Assembly (NCBI RefSeq): GCF_033807715.1
Contig: NC_084607.1
Span: forward strand, 16,912,941 to 16,976,940
Origin: Cololabis saira
Taxonomy: Eukaryota; Chordata; Actinopteri; Beloniformes; Belonidae
Length of the DNA stretch: 64,000 nt
Reading direction: 5' to 3'
The notes beneath the pieces are model-generated. The model was given only the letters and a program-made list of their open reading frames with translations. It had not been told where the DNA came from and made no database searches. A program made the translations under genes and the position numbers. How positions within the stretch are numbered: position 1 is the stretch's first letter; the number at the start of each line of letters is the position of its first letter. Shown in pieces: positions 25,401-37,400 of this stretch.

Positions 25401-28400
25401 AAAAGAAAAAAGGAAAAAACGGCACTGCTGAAATCCCACAACAAACAAGAAAAAAATACACCACAAAATTTTGCAGAGCAACTGCGGTACTTTACTTTGA
25501 CAGCTTCTGTTAGTTTATTATTTGCGACGCCTTTGAGCAGTCAGTGCTGCACCCTGAGTGGAATAACTTTCTATTTCATAAAGCCTAGTCTTTGTGAGTA
25601 TTGTGTGTAGAGTCACTGCAAAGTCAGTTTACATAACCAGCCAAAAGCAAAAATACAAATAAACCCCTGGTCAAAAGTATGAAGATTTAAATTGGTAGAA
25701 GATGACCTGTTTACCTCCAGAGGCCTTACATTAAAGATGGACTATTATTGATCATATTTAAAGACAGAATAAATATCATAGAGCAAATAAAGCTAAATAT
25801 ACACTTGTGAAAAAAAGATGAAAAGGATGACCTCTATGAGAAGATTATCAACCAAAACATAGCTCAAAATCAATAATGGATAACCTTGAGAGAAGCAAGG
25901 TGGAGGCTTTTCAGTGACTCTCAACGCCCCTGGTCCAAGCATCTTTGAAATGTTGTGAATAGCTCTCAGATCAGCGATGCAACCAAGAAGGTCCAGGAAC
26001 CTTGTGGAGTTACAAAACCCCCAAAGAAGTGAAAGACCAAAGCGTTTCTGACTGAGTAGTGACTAATAAGGACTGATGATGTTCTGCTTGAACGATGAAA
26101 GGTGAATATTGTTGAAAATATCAAGGAAATGTGTCCTTTTTTTTCAACTTCATGTCGTTGAATCATTCAGTCCATGTAGAAATGTTGACCAGACATGAAT
26201 CCCCGTCGGAGGTTGACATTTATACATGTGGCCATGATTCTTTTGCTTCTACCACCTTAGAAAAATTAAGCTATTTTCTGCAGTGAATACCAAATAAATC
26301 CAATCGCAGTGGACACTGTTTCGACAATAGATGTCGTCCAAAGCCCACATGAGTATTTCAACATGGGTTCAGGGTTTGAGTGATTCTCTTTTATGCACCA
26401 GCTTTTGTCCTTTTCTTTTTCATTTGATAAATTGGTATTTCTGTGAGGTCACCGAGAGCGTTCCGGCCTGGTATGATGGTTTTCACACACACAACAGTGC
26501 AACCACATCACAGCCTGCATGTTGCACGAGGGCTTCAATGGTAGGTGTACTTTGGCGGTGGCCACGGTGACCCGCAGCTGACACTGATGATTGATCCCGG
26601 GACTGGAATAAGTGCCTGCGCACCACCGAGCGCTACCGGTCCACTGAAACGCAGCCAGGCGGAAAATTAGAAATCTCTTCATCCCTAGTCCATTTGAAAT
26701 CCGATATCTCCTATCTTCCCCTCAGCCGCTTTTCCTTGACCAATAAATCAGTAATTAAATGACGTGTTTATGTGTCTGTATGTGTGTGTGTGGGGGGGGG
26801 TTTAGGTGTGTGTCTTTGAGGGGTTTAAACCTGCACAGTTGGGGATGCTAAGTCTCCAGTAAAATTCCTCTGTTCACGCATAAACTTCTGCCTGGAAAAA
26901 GATGTCTTAAAATGTATCCATGGGCACACACACACGAGCTGTGCATTGACAGCTGGGTGTAAGATGGATGTGACTGGGCCTCTGGTCTTTCTAAGCACCA
27001 AAAGCCATCCAGGCTGTTCCTCCTGTGTGAAACAGAACCGTCCTTTGTGTCTACATGTCCTCTAACATCTGTCTCTCTGTGTTCTCCAGGTACGTCAGCC
27101 CAAGGAAGCCCCCTGCTCGCTTCTCTCCCTGTCCCAGGACGGCCTCTGCAGCCTCAGCTCGACCTCAAACACCTCCTGCCCTTCCGGCTCAATGGATCCT
27201 CCCCCCTTAGCCTCTTCCCCAACTTCAACACAGTGAGTCTCTATATCATAAAAACTATCAGCCAGATAAAAGGGAAAATTAAGAAGACGCGACTTTAAGT
27301 CACAAGATGTTTTGGCTCCATTAAAGCTTTTCAGCCAAGCCTCAGACAGGCTGTAAATAAAATTATAGCCCCAGTATGAATATGTAATTAAGTAACTAAT
27401 TTCATCACTCTATCCTGCTTTTGAAACATTTCTTACTTTTTCAAGCTCTTAAAAGATAAAAATAAGTTATGCTGTACCTTTCACACTTTTAAAAACGTAC
27501 TTATTTTAAAGTAACAAACTGACGTCACACCAGGAGCAGGAGTCCTGCTTCTAAAGAGTAATGATCAGGGTTATGAGCCACATATCTCCTAATTTACGCT
27601 TCATTGTTCCATCTCTTACTGGCAGGTTTCTGTGGGAGTGTGATATGAAATAAAATTTACGATGCTAATATTAGCTAGTTACACTCCATAGTTCTATCTG
27701 CTCTGCCAGACCAGCGGTGCAGTTGAAATCTTCAGACATCTTTATGAATGTATCATGATCTTGTGTGCAGCCTGACAAGGATGGAGGTGATGATATCACA
27801 TGTAGCGACAGCAGGTAACACATGTAAACCTCCTTGGTAGACATGTTAGATGGAGGCTTACAGCCAAGAATTCAATATTGCAGGTGCAATGATGCTCCTT
27901 CACAATGAGATATCCAGGATTAGACCACCTACTTTTATGACGTTTTCCAATCACTCCTTCTTTGCTCTGTCTGGCCATTGTTTGATAACGACAAATACAC
28001 TTTTTTAAGTTTAACTTGGTGCTGGGATAGGGCTCTGTTTATTATTTCTTTCAGTCTTATGATCAAAGTGTTTCAGTCAGACTGGTTAGTATCTTGTTGT
28101 ATCATTGAATTTGTTCAGCACTTTGGACAGCGACCATTTTGCCAGGAGACAGTAAAGCTTGGTTTTAGCCTCATCATCAAACCGGTGGCATATGCACGTT
28201 GTACCGTAAAAATCCTCCGTCATACATCTTACACAACATATATATATACGCCTCTCCACAAACATTCGTACAGGTCAGGTCAATGCGGATCCTCAAGAAA
28301 TTTTACTGGTACATGTTCTATCTCCGTGTTGTTTTCAAGAAAAGAGAAAGATAGATTGCTGCGACGTTTGTCAAAATTACTGTTGCTCAAATATTTAACA

Positions 28401-31400
28401 GCTACATAATACATGCTTTATTGGCTCTGTTGCGTGTGTCTGAGCTTCATGAAGGAAGTGAACAAGACGGAGCTTCAAAGAACCTGCACTTACACCTAAT
28501 GTTGGGTGGCGTATAGGGCTGTTCGATTTTGCCCAAAAATAAAATCTCGATTTTTTTCTCTCAAAATCCGATTTTCGATTATTTTGTGAATTGACAAAAG
28601 GCAAAGAAATGATTTCAAATATGCTGTTTTTTTATTGAACATTTGCCCCATTGGGCTTTAAGTGCAAACTTTGCTCTTATTAAACCAAAAATGAATGAAC
28701 AAAGTGCAAAACTCTGTAAAAAAAGTTGAAAAAAAGTTTTAAAAAATCTAATAAAATATAAAGTTTTATCTCTGAAAAGAAAAATCAGCAAATCAGCACT
28801 TGCAAACAAACAGTAAGTTATATTTCCAATTAAATAAAACAAGATATTTTCTTATTAAACTAAACTGGGTCTTTGCATGCTAAATAATAATGTAACCCAT
28901 GAAGGAGGTAGAGGTGTGTAATGTCAGTCATTACATTTGCTATTCACATTTGCAAGTTTTTTGCAAGGAACACGAGCCGTCTACCGCATCTGGCTTGAGG
29001 GATGCCCGGTGGCGTGTTACAACGCCCCCTCCTACACTAAAGAGCCTCTCCGATGGGGCACTTGTCGCAGGTATTGAGAGGTATTTCCATCAATCATTAA
29101 TATGGTATCAATCATTAATATGTGTGCAGACAAGGTAAAAAAATAAATAAATTTAAAAAATAAAAAGTGAAAAATCGATTTTACGATTTTCACGTTTTAA
29201 CATCGTTCTAATTACATAATCGCGATTCCGATTTAAAATCGATTAATCGAACAGCCCTAGTGGCGTACTAAGAGAACAACTCAAATGACAATCACGTCAA
29301 CAACAAAGTAGGTACTATGACTACATAGCTTACGTCCATTGTTGCTTCATAGGTCCATAAATCATGCTTTAGTTTATTTTCCTCTAGCTTGAAACAGACA
29401 TGACTTAACTTTAATGATTGCTATGTTTTGCTGGATAATCCAGCAGCGTTTTGGGGACACCATAGCATCAGTTTTCCTGAATGTGAACTGGTGCCATCCT
29501 CATGGTTGGCTGTCCAAATACGAAAACCAGTTCTCAGTTAGGCACTGGCTCTGACACCACTACTGCAACAGATTTCAAGGAAATGTCCTGATCAAGAAGC
29601 GTTGGAGTTGGTGAAATGTTCCTGCAGCCATGACTGGGTAGGACGGATAATGAAGCCTTCCTGATGTCCCCACTGTGTTCCTCTGAGCACTCCAAGCACA
29701 TCCATTTTACCTGCCAGTTGTACTTGTTGTTGTGACAATAGAAGGAAGGGTTGGCGTAAACTTCTCCCCCTCGTGCTCTATATTCCTCCTCTCTCTTCAA
29801 TCCTCAAATTCAACTTGTCATCTCATCTGGATCTTGATTCTTAATTCAGGTATTAATTGGGCTTTGAAAAGGTCAATCAGCTGCTGTCACATGGAAAGTT
29901 ACTCACAATTACTCATCATAATAGATGCTCAAAAATGCCAGAATTACCCTTAAAATTCACTTTTGCAGAACAGCATTCAACAGAAAGTCAAATAAATATT
30001 TCAAACATCATGGCTGTGATGGGAAAAAACAACTCGCTAAGACACACTATGAGCAGAAGTATCGCAACAAATTAATGCAGCATTAATATCACATGAGTAT
30101 AAAAAAACATTAAAACATATTTAAGGGTATAAGTATCAATATTATATCTTGAATTGCTGGATAAAACCTTTACTCAAGTTGTCTTTCACCTCACTGTATA
30201 GTCATTGTCACCCAGCCGTCAGCATCTACAGTTGAGACCTTTATTACTTTGTTTCGAGCATCAGCAACAAGCCTATGGTTTTCACACGGCTTAGTGCTCT
30301 GATGCTTACATCGCCTGCATGCCTGGAATTAAAACATTGTGTCTTTGATCCTTTCCTTGCCAGCGCTATGCCCATTGTCGTTTGTGTGTCAGTGTGTACA
30401 GGCCCTTCTGATTTCTTTTGATGCTAGTTTCAACACGCTGTGTGTGTGTGTGTGTGTGAGTGTGAGTGTGAGTGTGAGTGTGAGTGTGAGTGTGTGTGTG
30501 TGTTTGCGCGCATTAGTTTCCCTCCCTTCGTTGCGCTGCAAATCTATCTCCAATTCTATGGTCTATAAATGGAGCATAAGCCAGAGCTTTGGCTCCAGCG
30601 TACACTTCCTTTTCAAACTGAGCAAAAAAACATGTAGGATGAGACTGAGAGAAAAAGGGGCGAGGGAGGATGCTGACATCTGCTTGGCTCTTAATGGTGG
30701 AGGGCCTGTGTGAGGGGGTGGATGAGACATAAACGTTTGCTGTATGATGAAAATCTAGGGTGTCGCCAACCTGAGAAGTTCAGTCTATTCATTTGTTCTG
30801 CCGCCCACTGTACTGTCTTGTGGAGGATTGCAGATGCCACTGTAGCATCAAAGGCAGCGCAGCCAACCGTCGTCCTACCTTTTTATATATTTATTTTAGT
30901 GGTGCAGCCGGAGGGGGCGGGGGGTTTCTGGTCACTGCTCTGTCTGTGTTTTACGTCAGTAAAATGGCCGTTTTTCTGTTGTCGAACCAATGTCTGTGCA
31001 GCCGCACTGTTTAAAGTGCAGGTTTATTTTTGCACATTATGTTTCCTTTTTAGACAAAATAGCAGTAGTCGTATTAGTAACCACAGTTGCAGAAGAAATA
31101 TGCAGTTGATGGGGAGAATGCAGCCAGCTGCTACATAAGGGAAATACTGTAGGATGTGGAACTTGGAAATCTATCGCAACCCAATGCGGAAATTTATGAA
31201 AAGTGCGAAAATAACGTCAAATCAGTGTCACTCCAGCCCCAGGAGGAGACGATTAGACTGCATAACACACAGCCTGACAGTGCAGCTGTGGCATTAATCA
31301 CAAAGTCCATTCAACAGGGAGCCCCAGGTTCTCTTAGTTCTGATAAGGCTCACGTTGTACCAGGCGTGTGCTGGGGGAAGATGAATGCACCTGTCTCCAA

Positions 31401-34400
31401 ACCAAATATCCTCCATTTCCCCTGGTGTCCCTACTCACATCCTCCCCCACCTCAAACTCTTCTCATCTTTGTGTGTTTTTGCGTGTGTGTGTGTGTGTGT
31501 TCTCCTCTCTGCCTTTTTCCTGAAACCCCATCACCGGATCAGTCGTCCAGCGCAAGATAAGTTCTGCGAGCACTTGGATGGAGAGGGACAGCGAAGGGCT
31601 CGGACAAAAGGCCCATTTAAAAGCAGCCGGTTCAGGATGGCTGCAGACGGACAATGGACACATTCTTCAGCTCCTAAAACAAATGACTGTGTGTAGCCTG
31701 CTCTGCAAAGGTGGGTAGAACAGGAAGAGCTTGGTTTCTGTGGTCGGGCTCCAGCTAGAGGAGGCCAAAATGAAGCGACGTGAGGGAGGGAGGGCAGCTC
31801 GAGGTCCAGCTTTGTCAGGTGTGTCTGTAGTTCCTCTCACACCTGGCACGGAGGAATCTGGAGTAAACAGACTCCGCTTTTGCCGAGGAGCCAGCTGCCC
31901 TGGACATAGCACCGCTTCATGTGGTGTGGACAGATCTGAGGCAATGTGTCATTCTCCCTGTCAACACTCTTTGTTCTCCGGGCGACTGAGTCTGTCGGCG
32001 GTGTCACCGGGCCCCCGGCCCAGTGTGTGAACAGCGATCTCCCCGAACATACTCCGAGCGCTTGAACGGGCCCAACCTTGTACCCGCCAATGAGAATACC
32101 CAACATGACAGTCATATGTGATACCACGCTGAAGGGATCCAGCTGTCACACTGGAATGAGGATCTTATAATGAAGCTGCGGCTTTCACTCCGCTGTTTAT
32201 AGCGCGCCATCCTGGGAGCCTCCGCAGTCTTTTCACAGGCAGTTAACACTGCATTAGTCTTTTTAAGACCTTTTCCAGAAACACTTTACTGTGGGCAGCT
32301 GTGACTCATATTGTGCTCAACATATGCTGTTGTACGCTCTCAGTCATCCAGGTCAAGGTAACGTCAAACGCTTGAACAGAACTGGACTTGAAGAGCCAAG
32401 AAAAGAAGTCCTGCTTTTTTCTGCTGAAGCGTATGGGATCAGACTGAACTGTTTCTGAGAACAAAATCACCAAAAACTCACTATTCTTTCGACAATAGTG
32501 TGCCAGCATTTACGCGTTAACATCATGTTACATAACACAACTTTTCTTGTTAAAAATGCACAAGAACATTTGTATTGAGCATTTATTTTTCCAGTTAAGA
32601 CAATTTAGAGACAAAAATTGCAGCTACTTTACTAATCAAAAGTAATTTTTCTAAATTAAACACTTTTTTTTTTACATCACGATCAAACTGTTTTTAAGCC
32701 CCTGAAACATAGCTTTTAGGAATAATAAGCTATCCACATAGAAGCAACTTAATCAGTCAGTGCGGTTACATGCACATCTAAATCAAGCTATTGGCAACAA
32801 TCTAGCTGAGGATTAAACTGGAGGTTCAGAGAAATCCAGGTATACATGCGCAAGAAGACAATCGATTACTGAGTGAGGTGAGGTGCGTTCGACTCAGCGA
32901 TGCTAGGTGGCGCCACGCGCAATTTCGCCTAGGCATTCTTCCGGTACAATTAGTAAACAAACACGAAGGAGGACAGCAACATGCAAATCAAATGGAAAAT
33001 AAAGATGCAGCACTTCCGGAAGGGAGAGTCCCGGGGCTGTCAGTAGCTCGGCTAAGCGTGGGTTGCTTATACATCCTGGAATAACTTGAATTAGGACGCA
33101 TTATCTGACACTAAAAGCTCAATCTCCAGAGCTTCAGTTTGCTTCGACTACAACCCGGCTAAGGTGTAAACGTGGCTTAAAAATTCGATATTAGTCGGAT
33201 TAAGGCAACAATTCGACTTTCTGTTAATGCATGTAAATGTAATGACTGTAATAAACTTATGTCTGGCTGCTGGAGCAGGCATCTTTTTTATATACAGTAC
33301 CTCAGATGGTTGCAGATGCAGCATCACTCGAGTTTTGATCCAGTTGGAAGCGTGTTAGGAGCTTCCGCTGCTCTCCGCTGTCTGACACTCTGGCCCCAGG
33401 AGGCAGTCGCGTTTGAAAATGCAATTTTAGCACACACAAGTCCTGACTTTAAATGCCGGTTGGTGTTCAGCACTCACCGAAAACCATCATGGTCTTTCTG
33501 TATCCAGAGATGACAACGTTCGGACCAGAAATGAGATCAGGAAATTGATACGTGAGATTTCATAATAATTTGTACCTTTTAAGGGCAAATATCTGTGGAA
33601 TAAAGGAAATTATTTCCAGAAGGACCAGCGGGACAGCAGTCAAGAGTGAATTGAGATAATGACATTATAATTAAATGCTTTTATTTTGAGAGAAAATAAA
33701 GATTTTGAGATTTAAAAAAAAACATAGTCATTTTTCTCCTCCATATGATCATTGAAAAAAATTGAGAAAAGAAGCAAAACTGAAATTTTACTCATTATTA
33801 TATTACAATATGATCATAGCTTACAGGGATTTGAGGTCACGGCAAGCTGTAAGCCATCAGATCATGAAATGTTTGTAGAAAATAGAACTACTGCTCTTAC
33901 AACTCACTTGCAATATTCTGTGTTTAAATACAAAACAGCTATTTTAGGAATTAAACTTGTGCAAACCTCAGGAATTCAAATGAAAAGGGAAAAAAATAAC
34001 AGGGGGTGAAGACAGGTGAAAAAAGAAAAAAAAACAATAATTAGCTTGGGAAATACTAACTGGCAAAGTGAGAACAATCACATGCAACCGCAGATGAAGA
34101 GAGTTTGAGTTTTAATGAGCATCTGTAATCAAAATACTGCACATGTTTACAGAAGAGGCGTTAATGACCAGGAATAGTCTGCATAAGGCCGTCATTGCAT
34201 CCGGGGACCGAGACATTCCCTTCACATCAAAGTATCCCTCTAATCCTCAAAGTAAAGTTTTTGTTTGTTGCAGATCTTCACTGAAATAGCGTCTCTGTAT
34301 GATGCTTAGTCTTTGCTTTAACTTTAAATGTTAATGTACGAGAGCAACCCCAAAGCATAAGTGTCTTGAGATGCCGACATTATCATATCATGTGTGTGAT

Positions 34401-37400
34401 GTTATTCTAGGATGTTTAACATTTTCCCAGCGTGATATTAAATGACCCCCCTCTAAAACATATGTGAACACTTTCCCTTGTATTAACTACGATGCACCGC
34501 TGCACAAACGTAGGAGACATAATAAGCCCTTTTTTTTTTTCTTCAAATGTGGATATAACTTTGTTAGGTATTATTGAAATATCTGTAACATGTTTTACTC
34601 AAAAGGTGTCACAGACATGGAGACCACCGACTTTACAACTGTGTTCATAGCAGCTGGTTTAAGGGGGCGGAGTTAGCATCTTAACACAAGAAATGAATCA
34701 AAGACGCCTGGGTGTGTGATGTCGCAGTACCAGGCTGGTGTTAGCTCAGACTTTTTTATAGTTGGTAGTCACTTCAGACATAAAAAATATAAAAACTGAT
34801 TTTTTCTGTCACATTTAATGCACTTAAAGAAAACTTGGTGGTATTAAAACATAGGCCACACATGCATGAATGAAAAAAAACCATCAAGTATGTAAAACTA
34901 AAAATACTTTAAAAAATACGGGGAAAAAATGTGCGGTAACTTTGAGACAGTGTGATGAACCAAAGCATGCACTTTTAACAGGACATCACAGTCTGAGTGG
35001 ATAAAGACAAAAGTTGTGTCACTTAACAGCTGTAGGCTGAGATGTTCACAATAAAAATCCAAGTAAACCAGGCAACTGGCACACTGGCAGGTCCTGCAGA
35101 CGCTGTGGCACCAGATGTCAGCAAGATGTGAGGCTGAACGGGTGGATGAAGGCAGGGGAGGGAGAACATGTGTTTGGCCGTGTTCAACAGGAGCAACAGT
35201 TTATCTGTGAGTCCCAGTTTCCTGGTTTAAATGCATCGCTGCAATCCACTGAGCGTAACGCCGAGTCTAGATCACATGTGTCAGCCAAGTTCCTCACAAA
35301 CTTAACCTTCTGTCTACTGAAGGCGCTGCAAGGCCTGAGAAATGAGATATACAATCTGAATGGGAATTTCTAGGGAAAACAGAGGAGAAGAAAACATGGC
35401 TGGATGACAATCAGGTGGAAAAAATATTTAAACAGACTGGAAGAAAACAAAAGGATATAGAAATGAGAAAAGGAGGCACGGGTCTACGTATAAATGCACG
35501 ATAATTGGCACTAATCAAGGGCTCGTGGATACAGGTGGGAAAAATTAGGAACCGAAGAAGAGAGGAAGTAAAAGAGATACCGCACAGAAGAGAAACATGT
35601 CAAAATAAAAATAAATACATTAAAAAAATAAAGCCAAATAGAAAATAGGAGTATGAAAAACAAGACACACAATTCTCAAAAGAGAAGAACCAACGAGAAC
35701 TCGAATAAAAACCACAACAAGACAGTTCTGTAATTTCTGATGTGCAGGGAAGGAGTCACAAAGAGCCATTGATGTAGGATGGACAGATAGCAGATTTTAT
35801 TCTAGAAAGGCACAGCTGGGTGTCTTTTTCTTGAGGTTTTCTGTGGCTTTTATTTCCTTTTAAGATACAGATTCGTGAATCACTTTCCCCACAGGTTTGG
35901 GTGATTTGCTGCTTTACTGGTTCTAGTGGTAGTAAAAGGTTTCCAAGTCTGAATACGTTGAAGAAAAGACATCGAGTAAGTCAGGTAGGAGTAAAATGGG
36001 GAGGAATTTTAAACAACTTCTGCTCTCAGTTGTCATGGAGCGTTTAAGATCACTGGCACATAAAATGGAAGCACTCGGACGACTGATGGAGACAAATTGG
36101 GAGTGTCTGGAATCAAGTGCTCCGTGTTTTTCATCAAGACATGGCCACAGGAACTTATTCTGGACTCCTTTCTTTCCAGCTCGTTGGGGGTAAGGAGGCA
36201 CAACATACACCCGAAGTAATTCGTAAGTCAAAAAGGTTTTGTAAGATTACTGTACCCACGACCAGTAGAGGACAGAAAAAGGGTTTAATCTTAAGGTTCT
36301 CTACATGAGATCGATCAGATCTCAAATTACGCACAAAGCTCCAAACGACAAAAACCTCTTGAAATGCGTTGTCTACCCATACTAAGCATGCGCTGCACAG
36401 AGTGAAGTCCACAAGTACACGAGCACTGCCCAGAGACACGAGTATATAAAACACATTGTAAAACACAAGGGTACAAGATCCCGTTAAAGAGTTACGGCGA
36501 TCTGAGAGACACTGAGCCAGCTAGCCTGAGGGGGAGGATGGCCTCTATAGAGTTTGAAGTCCGGGCATTCGCAGGATTGGGTAAATGGATCACTACACCT
36601 CCAATGGTCCTTGAACTCAACCAGTCAGGGACAGGGAACCCAACAGCATTATTTTTCTCCCTGATTGCCACAATCAATAGAAAACTACCAACACACGAGT
36701 CATTTACAGACTCAGGGCCGTAACAATTCATCTCTTAATGTGAAACCGCAAACACGGCAGTGAAACTAAAAGGGGAGCGACTGCAGAGCCGGGTAGCGGC
36801 AGGTGCTGTGTTCCCGGACTCGTTTCTGTGGAGGATCGTCTCTGTTACCTGATTTTGAACCGTTGGCTGTGACCTGTCCACGTTATCTGCTAAGAGTCTT
36901 CCCCTGGGTTACCTGCATGTGATGTCATCAACTCAATTGTTGCCAGGCAACAAACCCAGCATCCATGCTTTCTAATATTTTGACGACTAATTTATATTTA
37001 CAGTTATTTATTCTCAATATACACTTCAACAATACAATTTCTCTTTAGGTTTTAACAAAATATTATTCAATTAATTAGTTTAGCAATTGGTTTGTTAGAT
37101 GGGGATGGATGTTTGTATTTAGTATACTATTAAATCATCCTGTCCCATGATGTGTAATCATCTTCAAGTCAAATCATCTTCTCATTCATGACTAAGGGTT
37201 TAAATGATTTCTTTCAGTAGAAATGACTTTGACAGAGGGTTATTCCATGCAGCCTTCTGATTTATTAGGTGAGACATCACGAGAGCAGAGACACACTGAA
37301 GATTGAATCTTGCCCTGATGGAAAAACGACCCAACATCGGAGGGAAAGTTGCTCTTCTCTTTCTTTGAAATATGAAGGCTTCCAGTACTAATGCTTTCTT

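Larger units (their letters stand above)
886..27089 (+). other. znf385c: znf385c intron 1 (about 26.2 kb)
   Basis: The intron starts GTAAGT and ends TTCTCCAG. It holds the MITEs, LINE relics and microsatellites listed separately, a diverged intronic duplication at 23046-24075, and otherwise unique non-coding sequence. I found no additional exon with both splice signals and ZNF385-like coding content, although an alternative first exon with little coding sequence would be hard to see. Long first introns of developmental regulators often hold enhancers. Confidence 0.8.

Noticed and set aside
25670..26270. A Tc1-like transposon suggested by the phrase CCCTGGTCAAAAGTATG
   Set aside because: No matching inverted end, TA duplication or transposase-like frame was found.
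28615..28842. A hydrophobic minus-strand frame found again at 43585-43815 with near-identical sequence
   Set aside because: Apparent conservation is explained by the two copies of one hAT MITE, not by a gene.
36538..36723. A 61-codon frame ([22 protein letters not shown]) that looks more protein-like than its surroundings
   Set aside because: I could not match it to any family, it has no convincing splice signals in frame with znf385c, and it is short enough to be chance.
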